From the NCBI GenBank assembly GCA_937951895.1, contig CALFER010000091.1, forward strand, positions 90,676 through 154,675: a stretch of DNA of 64,000 nucleotides. Reading direction: 5' to 3'. A program made the translations under genes and the position numbers. The notes beneath the pieces are model-generated. The model worked only from the letters and a program-made list of their open reading frames with translations. It was not told where the DNA came from and did not search any database. Source of the DNA: an uncultured bacterium (GTDB lineage: Bacteria > CSSED10-310 > CALFER01). Shown in pieces: positions 45,340-55,228 of the stretch (its first letter is position 1; each line of letters starts with the position of its first letter).

Positions 45340-47019
45340 TCAGTGAAGGTACATGACGAGCAACTGCGTCGCGAGGACTCTCAGAAACATGGTCAGAGGG
45401 TAGACCGTTGCATAGGCGATCGAAGGTGCTTCGGAATCTGCAGCAGTGGTGAGATAAGCGAGAACCGGCGGATCGGTCATGCTCCCGGCCAGCATTCCCG
45501 AAAGGGGCATGAAGTTCATTTTCATGACGAGGCGTGCCCATATTCCGACGATCAAAGGCGGAACAATAGTGATCATTGCCGCGAGACTGATCCATCTGAG
45601 TCCATCGCCATGAATCAGAGTTTCTGCAAAGCGGTCGCCAGCGCGCAGTCCCACACAGGCCAGGAACAATGAGATTCCGATTTCACGCAGGGTGATGTTG
45701 GCGCTGATCGGCATATACCATACCAGTGGTCCGATTTTGCCGATCCTGCTGAGGATGATGGCCACGAGAAGCGGGCCACCGGCGATTCCGAGTTTGACCG
45801 GGACGGGAAGGCCGGGCAAGGTGATGGGATAACTGCCGACGAGCACGCCGAGGACGATACCGATGAATAGCGGCACGAGCATGGGATGGTTGAGTTCCCG
45901 GGGTGAGTTCCCCAGTTTTTCGGCTGCTTTGTTGAGATTTTCGGCTGGTCCCACGACCGAGAGACGATCGCCGAACTGGAGGCGCACATCGGCGCTCACC
46001 GGCAGTTCGATGTCCGCTCGCGCGATGCGTGTGACCGTGACCCCCTCCCGTTCGCGAAGCCTGAGTTCATGGACACTTTTGCCGATTGCGCCTTTTTTCG
46101 TGACGATGATCCAGTTCCACGCAATGTCGCTCTTGACCTCGATCAGATTGACGTCACTCTCACGCCCCACGACGATACGGAGGCGATCGAGTTCCTCGAT
46201 GGGGCCGACTGCAAGAAGAACGTCTCCGAGATGTACCGTGACGTCAGGCTGAGCCAGGCAGACCGTATCTCCATGCATCACTCTCGAGATGACGATCCCC
46301 GAATGGTCCTGCAAGGGGATATCGCGAATCTTCAGGCCATCCAGGTTCGGATTCCGCACTTCGAGGTTGATCATCTCGATATGGGGTTTCTGTTGATCCT
46401 GGCCGCGATCGAATGCTTCACGTTCGCCGGTGAGGTTGATTCGGAGCAGTGCACGGAGCAGCAGCATGGCGAGGATCAGGCCGAGTACGCCGAAGGGGTA
46501 TGAGGCGGCATAGGCGAGGCCGGGAAGCGCGCGCTGATCCTGCGGAATACCACTGTCCCGGAGCGCCTGTTGCGCCGCAGCGAGACTCGGGGTGTTGGTC
46601 GTACCGCCTGAGAACAGGCCCACGGCGACGGGCAGGGGGATATCCGCGAAGACGAAAATACCGATCGTCATCGCCACGCCCAGTATGACTATCACCAGGG
46701 CCATACCATTGAGTTTCAGTCCATCTTTCCGGAGGCTTCCGATCAGGCCGGGGCCGACTTGCAGTCCGATGGAATATACAAACAGGATCAGGCCGAACTC
46801 ACGGACGAATTCCAGAATGCCGGGATCGATGGTGAGGCCAAAGTGGGCGAGGATCAGACCCGCAAAAAGGACTCCGGCGACGCCCAGGCTGATCCCGGCG
46901 ATGCGCACGCTGCCGATGGCGAGACCGGCGGCGGCGGCGAGTCCCAGGACAATGAGCGCCTGTGCGACCGCCGAGTAATTCGGAGCGTCCGAACTGAAAA
47001 GAGAAACGAGCCAGTGCAT
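45340..47019 (-). CDS. YidE/YbjL/AspT-family putative transporter with two TrkA-C domains
   Basis: A 559-residue inner-membrane protein with two membrane halves of about five helices (about 20-190 and 385-555). Between them are two cytoplasmic TrkA-C (RCK_C) domains (VTVHLGDVLLAVGP, LQFGDRLSVVGP). This is the layout of the aspartate:alanine exchanger family. GLFSGGTTNTPSLAAAQQ and SGMLAGSMTDPPVLAY are the two matching repeat motifs. The substrate is unknown. GGAGG precedes the ATG and a good promoter lies just upstream. Confidence 0.88.
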   Translation of the reverse strand: MHWLVSLFSSDAPNYSAVAQALIVLGLAAAAGLAIGSVRIAGISLGVAGVLFAGLILAHFGLTIDPGILEFVREFGLILFVYSIGLQVGPGLIGSLRKDGLKLNGMALVIVILGVAMTIGIFVFADIPLPVAVGLFSGGTTNTPSLAAAQQALRDSGIPQDQRALPGLAYAASYPFGVLGLILAMLLLRALLRINLTGEREAFDRGQDQQKPHIEMINLEVRNPNLDGLKIRDIPLQDHSGIVISRVMHGDTVCLAQPDVTVHLGDVLLAVGPIEELDRLRIVVGRESDVNLIEVKSDIAWNWIIVTKKGAIGKSVHELRLREREGVTVTRIARADIELPVSADVRLQFGDRLSVVGPAENLNKAAEKLGNSPRELNHPMLVPLFIGIVLGVLVGSYPITLPGLPVPVKLGIAGGPLLVAIILSRIGKIGPLVWYMPISANITLREIGISLFLACVGLRAGDRFAETLIHGDGLRWISLAAMITIVPPLIVGIWARLVMKMNFMPLSGMLAGSMTDPPVLAYLTTAADSEAPSIAYATVYPLTMFLRVLATQLLVMYLH

Positions 47020-47042
47020 CCCGAACCTCCACCGGGGCGGGG

Positions 47043-47071
47043 ACTATAATCCGCCCGAGATGCCACGTCAA
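47043..47071 (-). promoter_or_regulatory. sigma70-type promoter for the YidE-like transporter
   Basis: On the minus strand TTGACG (47066-47071), a 17-base spacer and TATAGT (47043-47048) lie about 24 bases before the start codon at 47019. Box quality and spacing are near consensus. Confidence 0.65.
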
Positions 47072-47134
47072 GCCGTCAATCGGATCTTCCGGCATTGCGC
47101 AGAAAAGTGAGGAGTGTCATACTATTCATGAGGT

Positions 47135-50100
47135 ATGGCGAATCAGACCGATGTGACAGTTATGCACTCAGACACGCCGGAACGGATCGGAGCATATCGG
47201 ATCGACGGTATTCTCGGACGTGGCGGCATGGGTGTGGTGTATCGTGCAACAGATCCGGAATCCGGCATGACGGTCGCTCTGAAAACCGTGTTTACTCCGA
47301 ATGAGCGCCAATCGATGAGCCTTCGGAGGGAAATACGAGCCCTCGCGCAGTTGCACCACCCGGGCGTCGTCAGAATCCTCGGCGAAGGGGTCGCCGACGG
47401 ATTGCCCTGGTATGCGATGGAGTTCATCGATGGAATTCCGCTCGATCAGTACTGCGCGGATGTAATCTGGAAGGGAACCGGTTTCGAAGCGCACTGGACT
47501 CAGGCGACGAGACGCCAGTTCAAGCATGGAACCTCATCGAATTCCGGAATGGACCAGCCTTGGATCGAATCACTGAAAACAACGCTCGACAGCGACGCCT
47601 TTCAGCCCATGCAGCCGGTGGTGATCCCCTCAACCGGAATCTCGGTGCCGGGCGTCATGTCAAACCGGTGTGAGGTGGCCGGCGGGCGTCTCGCGGATGT
47701 ACTGACGATTTTCAATTCGATCTGTCTGACTCTGTCCTATGTTCACGGGCATGGGATCGTTCATCGAGATCTGAAGCCGTCCAACATCATTGTGCGATCG
47801 GACGGCACTCCGGTTCTGATCGATTTCGGTCTGATGCTCGAGTTCTGGGGTCAGGTCAGCCGGGATGACCTGGAATCGATCCGCTCGACCGGCGGAACGC
47901 TGTTTTACATCGCGCCGGAGCAGATTATGGGCGATGCGATCGATGCACGTGCAGACCTGTACGCGCTCGGATGCATGTTGTACGAGTTCGTGACGGGGCA
48001 ACGTCCCTTTGAGGCATCATCCGCGATGCAGGCGATCGAAGCACACCTGCGGCTGGTGCAGGTTCCTCCGTCCAAACTCGTCGATTCGATGCCCGCGGAA
48101 CTCGAAGAGTTGATTCTGAGCCTTTTGCAGAAAAAACCGCACGACCGGATCGGGTATGCGGACGATGTCTCCCGCCGCCTGACCGCTCTCGGCGCAGGGC
48201 CGGGAATCTCGCAACCCCTGCCCCGCTCGAAGGATTATCTCTACCGACCCAGATTCACGGGGCGCGATGAATCGATCCGCGTGATCAATGAACATATCGA
48301 GCAGGCGATAGCGGGACGAGGCCGATGTGTCATGATCGGAGGGGTGGGTGGGATCGGAAAAACACGTCTGCTCCGGGAAATCTTCCGCATGGTTCAGAGG
48401 AAACATGTGCGTGTATTGTCCGGTGAATTCCGACCCGGACTCGACACGCACACCGGCGCGTCGGATGTCGCCAACAGACCCCCGTTCGGCGCGTTCCGGC
48501 ATTCGATGCGTGATCTCATCGACGAGTGCCTCGATCAACCGGATTCTCCCTTGACCCAAGCAATGCTCTCAAACGGTACGATCCTGTGCCGTTTTTTTCC
48601 GGACATGTTGCGACTGCCGGGGATTGTCACACCGGAGCATCTCGAGGAAGCCGATCTCAACGCGGCGCGCATGCGCGTCTTTCAGGCCATCACAACGGTG
48701 ATCCAGACGCTTGCCGCACACCGCACCGTGCTCCTGTTGCTGGACGATCTGCAATGGATCGACGAATTGTCGAGGGATCTGATCATGTTTCAGATCCGGA
48801 CCGGTTTTTTCACCCGAAACCGGGTCATTCTGATCGGTTCATATCGCCCGGAAGAAACGTCTCCTGCTGTCGAGCGCCTTGTGGGTTCAGCTCAATCGAC
48901 TCACCTCGAACTCCTGAGACTCGATGAGACGGCGGTGCAGAGCATTATCGGGGATATGCTGGTCAAATCTTCACCGGCCCGGCGTTTCGTTCGCTTCCTG
49001 TCCCGTTTTTCCGAAGGAAATCCATTTTTCATCTGCGAGTATCTCAGGGCCTGTATCGAAGAAAACCTGCTGTTCCGGGATTCCTCAGGCCAGTGGCAGA
49101 TCGCGAAACCGACGGATGAGGGGGTCACGAACGAGGAAATCGAGTCGCTTCCTCTCCCGAGCACGCTCCGGAATCTTGTCGAGCGCCGCATCGATGTGCT
49201 CTCTCCCGATGCTGTCTCACTGGCTCAAATCATGGCAGCGATCGACCGGGAACTGGATGTGATGCTTCTGTGGACGGTCATTCCGTTCGAAGACACCATG
49301 CTCGATGCGATGGACGAACTGATCCAGCGTCAGATCATCATTGAATCTTCTCCGGGAAACATCAAGTTCGTGCATGATATTCTTTTCACGAAACTGTATG
49401 AATCGATCGATCCTCGAAACCGCCCCGGAATTCACCGTCGGATCGCAGAGGCGATCGAGATGTCTTTTCCCGATTTTGGGCGGGAACATCCGGATGTCAT
49501 GGCGCGACACTGGAGGCAGGCCGGTGAGATTTCGCGGGCCGCCGATTACTTTCTGGAAGCAGCCGGGAAAGCGACCGGGACCTATCGGCCGGCGGATGCC
49601 GAGAAGATGTATCGCGCTTATTTCGAGATCGTTACGGATATTACTCCTGCGAGCATCCGCGCGATGAACGAGTATGCGCGAAATGTCCTTCGTTTTCAGG
49701 CGCGTTCGGCCGAAGCATACCGGATCCATCTGAGGGCATTCATTCAGGCGAAGAAACTGGGGGCTCTCCGTGAGCAGGCTGACAGCATCATTGGAATCAG
49801 CCAGTATCAGGTCATCAAGGGCCAGCATCGACGGGCGAAGCTACTCGTCATGCGCGCGATGGAGCTCTTCCAGCAGACCGGCGACGAGGACGGTGAACTC
49901 AAGGCCGTCAAGCGCCTCGCGTTCATCCTCTCCCGTGAAGGCGCATCGAATGAGGCGGAACATCTGCTCCGTGAAGCACTGGATGCATCGATCCACCGTC
50001 GTGACCGGCGCACGGAAGCCTCGCTTCTCTCGGAACTCGGCACGCTGCTGCAGAGGGATGCCCGGTATGATGAGGCTTTGAGTGCTTTCATGCGTGCGAT

Positions 50101-50866
50101 GGATATCCAGCATGCGCTCGGAAACAGACATCTCGAAGCCCGCGACATGAAAAGCCTCGCGATGATTCACAACTCACGGGGCGATCTCCGGCTGGCCGAA
50201 CAGATCTGCGAGAGAGCCATGGAGATTTTCCGGGAAATCGGAGACACCGCGCAGGAGGGCCAACTGGCGTATGCTCTGGCCGGAATCGTTCATGCGCAGG
50301 GCATGTACGATCGCGCCCGGAACCTGTACGAAAATGCTCTCGCATTCCGCAGAATCCACGAAGACAAACTCGGAGAAGGACTCATTCACACGAGACTCGG
50401 AGATGTCCTTCGCGATATGGCTGCGTTCCCGGAGGCCCATCAGGCTTACCGACTGGCGATTGCTCTCTTCGAGCAGCTCGACCTGGAGCATTATGCCCGG
50501 TATCCACTGACCGGACTCGCATCGCTCGAACGTTTCGCACGGAATGATCCTGTGTCTGCCCGTTCATTGCTGGACAGAGCCAGACGGCTGTCGGAAGCCA
50601 TCCGCGATCATGCCTGCCAGGTGATGATTGCCTGCGAGTATGGCCATCTGCTTCTTGCATTGAATCTCGATGCCGATGATGAACTCCGGCACGCTCAGAA
50701 CCTTATCGGGAAGCACCTGCTGGCCACACATCGCGATGCCCAATCGGCCTGCGATCGACTGTCCGCTGCCCTTCAACCCGAGAATCGTGCGCGGCTGTTC
50801 CGGGGAGAACTGGTTGAACTCCGGAGTCCCGCGATCCGCGATTGGTATCGATCCGAAACCGGCTGA
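47135..50866 (+). CDS. Ser/Thr protein kinase fused to a STAND-type ATPase and TPR region
   Basis: A 1243-residue cytoplasmic regulator. Residues 20-345 are a Hanks-type kinase: Lys50 (VALK), HRDLKPSN (210-217), DFG (230-232), and an insertion of about 85 residues before the catalytic loop. Residues 375-760 are an AAA/STAND ATPase with Walker A GGVGGIGKT (402-410) and Walker B LLLLDDLQWID. The rest is a TPR-like helical array. No membrane segment or DNA-binding domain is visible. It is similar in layout to PknB/AfsR-like sensor kinases. Divergent from the transporter. Confidence 0.92.
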   Translation: MANQTDVTVMHSDTPERIGAYRIDGILGRGGMGVVYRATDPESGMTVALKTVFTPNERQSMSLRREIRALAQLHHPGVVRILGEGVADGLPWYAMEFIDGIPLDQYCADVIWKGTGFEAHWTQATRRQFKHGTSSNSGMDQPWIESLKTTLDSDAFQPMQPVVIPSTGISVPGVMSNRCEVAGGRLADVLTIFNSICLTLSYVHGHGIVHRDLKPSNIIVRSDGTPVLIDFGLMLEFWGQVSRDDLESIRSTGGTLFYIAPEQIMGDAIDARADLYALGCMLYEFVTGQRPFEASSAMQAIEAHLRLVQVPPSKLVDSMPAELEELILSLLQKKPHDRIGYADDVSRRLTALGAGPGISQPLPRSKDYLYRPRFTGRDESIRVINEHIEQAIAGRGRCVMIGGVGGIGKTRLLREIFRMVQRKHVRVLSGEFRPGLDTHTGASDVANRPPFGAFRHSMRDLIDECLDQPDSPLTQAMLSNGTILCRFFPDMLRLPGIVTPEHLEEADLNAARMRVFQAITTVIQTLAAHRTVLLLLDDLQWIDELSRDLIMFQIRTGFFTRNRVILIGSYRPEETSPAVERLVGSAQSTHLELLRLDETAVQSIIGDMLVKSSPARRFVRFLSRFSEGNPFFICEYLRACIEENLLFRDSSGQWQIAKPTDEGVTNEEIESLPLPSTLRNLVERRIDVLSPDAVSLAQIMAAIDRELDVMLLWTVIPFEDTMLDAMDELIQRQIIIESSPGNIKFVHDILFTKLYESIDPRNRPGIHRRIAEAIEMSFPDFGREHPDVMARHWRQAGEISRAADYFLEAAGKATGTYRPADAEKMYRAYFEIVTDITPASIRAMNEYARNVLRFQARSAEAYRIHLRAFIQAKKLGALREQADSIIGISQYQVIKGQHRRAKLLVMRAMELFQQTGDEDGELKAVKRLAFILSREGASNEAEHLLREALDASIHRRDRRTEASLLSELGTLLQRDARYDEALSAFMRAMDIQHALGNRHLEARDMKSLAMIHNSRGDLRLAEQICERAMEIFREIGDTAQEGQLAYALAGIVHAQGMYDRARNLYENALAFRRIHEDKLGEGLIHTRLGDVLRDMAAFPEAHQAYRLAIALFEQLDLEHYARYPLTGLASLERFARNDPVSARSLLDRARRLSEAIRDHACQVMIACEYGHLLLALNLDADDELRHAQNLIGKHLLATHRDAQSACDRLSAALQPENRARLFRGELVELRSPAIRDWYRSETG

Positions 50867-50985
50867 ATCGGATCACCCGGTCGCCAATCGCATACGGTCG
50901 CGAATCATGTCGCAAGCGCTGCACGAACGCCTCCCAGATTATTCTCCTTACAAGCATCATCATTTCGCTTAAAGGAGGACATCTT

Positions 50986-52164
50986 ATGAAACAGATAGCG
51001 ATGATATTCGTCAGTCTCACCATCACAATCTCATTCTCTTCGGCATCGAACTGGATAGTCGGGAAAACCGGTCCGGTCGATTTTACGAGCATCCAGAGCG
51101 CTGTAGATGATGCGCGAGTCGTATCAGGCGATACGATTCGGGTACTTCCCGGGGTTTACCGGGAGAACCTGCTGATTCCGGCATGCAAACGACTGGCTGT
51201 TCAAAGCACCGAAGGGTATGAATCCACGATCATCCGGAGGCCCCAGCAACCATCCAATGGTCCCAAGATGACAGTACTCATTCAAAGTCAGAGCATCTTT
51301 GAGGGGTTCACCGTCGACGATCCGGTGGGTGAATCGACCGGCCCGATCGAACTGGCGGACGTGCCGGGACCGGGAGACATGCCGGAGAACACCGCGGCGA
51401 TCACTCTGACAGGTCCCGCGCTCGTGCTCCATAATCGCGTGAAAGGGCACCGTTTCGGGATCCTGCAGGAATGTCCGTCCGGCGCTCTGGGTCTGACTCC
51501 CTCGATTCGATTCAACATCTGTGACGAGAACGACATCGGGATCTGCTGCTGTGAAACATACTCGGAAATTCGTGACAACATCGTAGTTGACAACCATTGG
51601 ATTGGAATCCTGAGTGCGCATGCCTCATGCGATGACATCGTTAACAATCTCATCACACGCAACGGCACTTCCGGAAGAGACTTCAGCAGCGGTATCCTCT
51701 GCTGGCAATCGTATGACTGGCGGACGTTCGATCTGACACCGCGTATCGTCCTGAACACCATCACCGCAAATGAAGGCGACGGGATTGTCTGCATCTGGGA
51801 ATTGGGAGGGGCGAACCGACCGGTCATCGAGCATTCGATCATCACGTCCAATACGGGCTGCGGTGTCCGGGCCGTTTCGGTCGGGGATCCGGTTCATCTG
51901 CCCAAGCCTCGAGTTTACAGATGCAATCTCTGGGGCAATCTCAAACGCGATACTGAATCGGTGGACCGGATCGTCGATTGCATCTCGGTCGATCCGATGT
52001 TCACCGCGGAATACCAGCTTCGGGCCGGATCTCCGTGTATCGATCGAGGTGGACTGCCGACGAATTGGGGAACGGCCTCGGAAGCAGGCGCTGATCGAAA
52101 CCAGTTGGATCTCGGGTTCCATTATCCTCCCCGCGTGATCGTACCGAAAGGTTTGATTGAATAG
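50986..52164 (+). CDS. secreted right-handed beta-helix protein
   Basis: A 392-residue protein with a signal peptide (IAMIFVSLTITISFSSAS) followed by parallel beta-helix coils of the NosD/pectate-lyase-like type (ISFNICDEND-like turns, EIRDNIVVDNHWIGIL, IVLNTITANEGDGI). It ends with the AGSPCIDRGG motif common at the end of such proteins. It may bind or cleave polysaccharide; no catalytic residues can be assigned. AAAGGAGG lies 7 bases before the ATG. Confidence 0.85.
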   Translation: MKQIAMIFVSLTITISFSSASNWIVGKTGPVDFTSIQSAVDDARVVSGDTIRVLPGVYRENLLIPACKRLAVQSTEGYESTIIRRPQQPSNGPKMTVLIQSQSIFEGFTVDDPVGESTGPIELADVPGPGDMPENTAAITLTGPALVLHNRVKGHRFGILQECPSGALGLTPSIRFNICDENDIGICCCETYSEIRDNIVVDNHWIGILSAHASCDDIVNNLITRNGTSGRDFSSGILCWQSYDWRTFDLTPRIVLNTITANEGDGIVCIWELGGANRPVIEHSIITSNTGCGVRAVSVGDPVHLPKPRVYRCNLWGNLKRDTESVDRIVDCISVDPMFTAEYQLRAGSPCIDRGGLPTNWGTASEAGADRNQLDLGFHYPPRVIVPKGLIE

Positions 52165-52214
52165 CGCAACAAAACCGCTTACAATACGTAAATTCAATCA
52201 GATGCCGTAAGCGG
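52157..52214 (+). promoter_or_regulatory. promoter with overlapping inverted repeat (possible operator)
   Basis: TTGAAT (52157-52162), a 17-base spacer and TACAAT (52180-52185) form a good promoter for the M1-like gene. An 8-bp inverted repeat CCGCTTAC (52175-52182)/GTAAGCGG (52207-52214) has one arm on the -10 box, as a repressor site would. The arms are 24 bases apart. Confidence 0.5.
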
Positions 52215-52281
52215 ATGATCAGGGATCGACGAGGTTTGAAATCCGGCCGGCCGATCATTATCACGATAATGGAGGCTGCAC

Positions 52282-54702
52282 ATGGGATCCGGTGGTCGAA
52301 ATCGAGTTTTCAGGCGATGCGGATCAGTTGCAGGACTGACCGCATCGCTGTTGTTGCTCCTCGCATCAACCCTGCATGCATCGACCCGGGAAACAGCCGT
52401 CCGGAACACGCTGGAGCAATTTGAAACATGCATCCAGGCACGGGATATCGAAGGTCTCGCCGGGATGCTCAGTCCGAGCGATTCCGAATGGTTTCGATCG
52501 ATCATTCAGCAGTACAGCCGGTTCTGGCAGCGCACACCTCATTTTGAATGTCGGTTTGAAGTCGGAGGAGCCATCATCCCCGAAGATGACCGTATCATCG
52601 TACCGGTATTGCGCGAGTTGACGGTATTCGGTCAGGAGCCTCCCATCGTTGAAACGACATTGCGTTCGATCACATTCATCGGAGATGACGCGGGAACACT
52701 CCGGATCGCCGGCGACATAAAGATCGATGCTGCGAAGACGGCAGTCACGGATCTCGATGTGAATCTTGATATCAAAAACCATCGCATGGACGTTCGGGCA
52801 AGAGTGCGTTATCAGAATCTGATCGCCGACCGCCGATTTTTCATCTGCACCCTCAACGCCTCGCTCGATGTCCGCTCTGTGCATTCCCCGGGTGGCCCAG
52901 AACTCTCGTTCAGACGATCCGGAGACTTTCTGATTGTGGAATTCGACGACAGCGTGACCTCTGAGACTGAAGAGCTGATCATCGACTATTCCGGAGACCC
53001 GGGGGAGCGACCGGAGAGCGATGGGTTACGGCAGGCGATGATCGATGAACCCGTGTCGTTCGCCATCTGGACGACGAACTGGTATCCGTGCGTGTCTGAC
53101 ACCGATCGGCGCTCAACTGGTAGACTCGTGTTCGATGTGCCATCCGGAACGACGGTTGTCTGCAATGGAACCTTGGTTTCACAAGGTCAGTATGGTCGGC
53201 GATCCCGGCAGACCTTCGAGGTGAGGACACCTGTGTCATATTCATTTGCCGCAGGGGATTACTCAGAGAAAAAGCGGGCCAGAGACGGGACCGAGTTCAG
53301 TGTTCATCTTCTGGATCGCGATCGGGGTCATTCCGGTTCATTGATGAAAGCGTTGATACGGATGGTGAAACGTCTCAGTGACTGTTATGGCGAGTATCCC
53401 TTCGATAATCTGAAAGTCATCGAGATACCCGGGGGGGTTTTGGGTTCGATCGGCGGATCGAGCGCACAGGGGATGATCTTCGTGCCTGAGACCATGATTG
53501 AAGGCGATTACTTCAATATGGCGCTTCTGAGTCACGAGATCGGTCATGCGTGGTGGGGGAACGCGATTCGATCTGCGGATGGTAAGGTGATCGATGAAGG
53601 ATTGGCTCAGTTATCCGCGCTGTTATGCATCGAGTATCTCCAGGGGGAGCAGGCCATGCGTGCGTTTCAACGAGCAGGCTTTCCTGGTTTTCCTCAGTCC
53701 GCGCAGTATTACTTTCTGGTTTCGGCTGATCGCCCCGGCCGTGATTACATGCTGGGAGATCCTCTTTATGGTCAATCCCGTGAGATGCATTCACTTGCGG
53801 AAACGAAGGCAGCCTCGGCCTATCTCATGCTTCGGAATCTGATCGGTGAGCGACCGTTTTTTGCCGGCTTGAAACGCATTGTGCGGGATTTCAACGGGAA
53901 AGCAGTGAGTCTCGACGACCTTCTTACCGCCTGGACCGTCGAATCCGGAACCGATCTGACGCAGTTTTTCGATCAATGGTTCCACCGGTGTGGAGCGCCT
54001 GAGTTCGAATTGAGTTGGGAAGCGGGACGAACGCGGGAAGGCTGGCTGATCACCTGTACGATCACCCAGAGTGGAGAGTGCTATGAAGTTCGGGCGGATA
54101 TCAGGATCGAGGGAGAGGATGAATCGGTCTGCCGCACGGTCTCGATCACCTCGACTCCGGCCGTCGTGCAGTTCACTACGGATTTCGAACCGAGCGGAGT
54201 ATTCTTCGATCCCGATGGAAAACTCCTTCGATGGACATCCCGGTATCGGATGAATGTCGAACTCGGCGATGCGCTGTTGCTCCAGAGCGAACGCAGAAAT
54301 ACTGAAGCGGAATCCGCGTACAACCAGTTTCTATCGTCGCATCCCGAGCATTGTTTCGGGCAGCTCTACTTCGCCAACTTCCTGTTTCTCAATCAGGATT
54401 TCGATCGCGCCATTCAGCATTATCGACTGGCTGTGGAGCATTCAGATTCCGAGATCGATTTTGCGCCTTTCACATCATTTGCGCTGCTTCGGATCGGACA
54501 ATCCCATGAAATCCAGAAGCGAATCAAGGACGCGATTTCGACCTATGAAGAGATTTTCAGGAGAAGCGACATTGCAGGGTCTCATCAACTTGCCCGTGAG
54601 GCGCTCCGTGAGCTTTTCGCCCGAAACGATCCCCGGGTGCTCGAGAAGTACACACCGGATCTGCGAACGCTCTGGCGCCAGATATACTATTTCGGGATGT
54701 AG
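52282..54702 (+). CDS. secreted M1-family-like metallopeptidase with C-terminal TPRs
   Basis: An 806-residue protein with a signal-like N-terminus (SLLLLLASTLHA). After an NTF2-like domain (about 30-150) comes an M1-type beta domain and a gluzincin core with HEIGH (418-422) and a downstream Glu439. The spacing is HEXXH-X16-E, two shorter than the usual X18. The GxMEN exopeptidase motif is not evident; GGSSAQG occupies that place. TPR units follow at about 660-800. It may be an endopeptidase or non-catalytic relative. The 3' end overlaps a convergent gene by 16 bases. Confidence 0.82.
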   Translation: MGSGGRNRVFRRCGSVAGLTASLLLLLASTLHASTRETAVRNTLEQFETCIQARDIEGLAGMLSPSDSEWFRSIIQQYSRFWQRTPHFECRFEVGGAIIPEDDRIIVPVLRELTVFGQEPPIVETTLRSITFIGDDAGTLRIAGDIKIDAAKTAVTDLDVNLDIKNHRMDVRARVRYQNLIADRRFFICTLNASLDVRSVHSPGGPELSFRRSGDFLIVEFDDSVTSETEELIIDYSGDPGERPESDGLRQAMIDEPVSFAIWTTNWYPCVSDTDRRSTGRLVFDVPSGTTVVCNGTLVSQGQYGRRSRQTFEVRTPVSYSFAAGDYSEKKRARDGTEFSVHLLDRDRGHSGSLMKALIRMVKRLSDCYGEYPFDNLKVIEIPGGVLGSIGGSSAQGMIFVPETMIEGDYFNMALLSHEIGHAWWGNAIRSADGKVIDEGLAQLSALLCIEYLQGEQAMRAFQRAGFPGFPQSAQYYFLVSADRPGRDYMLGDPLYGQSREMHSLAETKAASAYLMLRNLIGERPFFAGLKRIVRDFNGKAVSLDDLLTAWTVESGTDLTQFFDQWFHRCGAPEFELSWEAGRTREGWLITCTITQSGECYEVRADIRIEGEDESVCRTVSITSTPAVVQFTTDFEPSGVFFDPDGKLLRWTSRYRMNVELGDALLLQSERRNTEAESAYNQFLSSHPEHCFGQLYFANFLFLNQDFDRAIQHYRLAVEHSDSEIDFAPFTSFALLRIGQSHEIQKRIKDAISTYEEIFRRSDIAGSHQLAREALRELFARNDPRVLEKYTPDLRTLWRQIYYFGM

Positions 54703-55196
54703 AACTCGGCGGCGATGACCCGATAAGAAGGTCGGTACTGATCGGAGTATTCTCTGGAATGATGCATCGCGGGGAAGTTATGGCCGATCAGCAGACGGTT
54801 CAGGGCATCCAGATCCCCAGCAAAGCGGTTCATGACACGTGTTTCGAGATGATCCGTGACGGACGACCAGGATCGTAGCAGGGCTTCGGTATCCGGCAGG
54901 ATCGAGCGAGCGGTTTCCAGGAATGCATCGGCGAGACGCCGGGGATCGAGGCGGGCTTTTCGGAAAGGCCGCAGATGCACGCGAATGATGTGTCCTGACG
55001 GTGAGATCGGATCGATGATCGGTTCGTCAGGCCCCTGGTCGATCCTGTCGAGTTCGGATGTCAGCATTTCGAGTACCGATCCGGTGTCGGGGATCGCGTG
55101 TCCGACTCCCATGCAGCACTGATAGACGAGTTTGTAGACATCGACCGGTTGCATGGCCGGATAGCGCGTCAGATGACGTTCGATGAGGTGGATCAT
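54687..55196 (-). CDS. conserved-looking hypothetical protein
   Basis: A 169-residue soluble protein starting MIHLIERHLTRYPAMQPVDV, with YKLVYQCCMGVGHAI and ending in YRPSYRVIAAEFYIPK. I recall no function; the layout looks like a small conserved family often seen without annotation. The frame is open upstream into the phosphate-transporter gene in another frame, but the ATG at 55196 is sensible. It is the last gene after the pit pair. Confidence 0.7.
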   Translation of the reverse strand: MIHLIERHLTRYPAMQPVDVYKLVYQCCMGVGHAIPDTGSVLEMLTSELDRIDQGPDEPIIDPISPSGHIIRVHLRPFRKARLDPRRLADAFLETARSILPDTEALLRSWSSVTDHLETRVMNRFAGDLDALNRLLIGHNFPAMHHSREYSDQYRPSYRVIAAEFYIPK

Positions 55197-55228
55197 GGAG
55201 TGTGCGTGCTGTGAATTCGAGCAGGGGG

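Noticed and set aside
45313..45340. TTGACA hexamer resembling a plus-strand promoter
   Set aside because: No -10 box at a proper distance and no plus-strand gene nearby.
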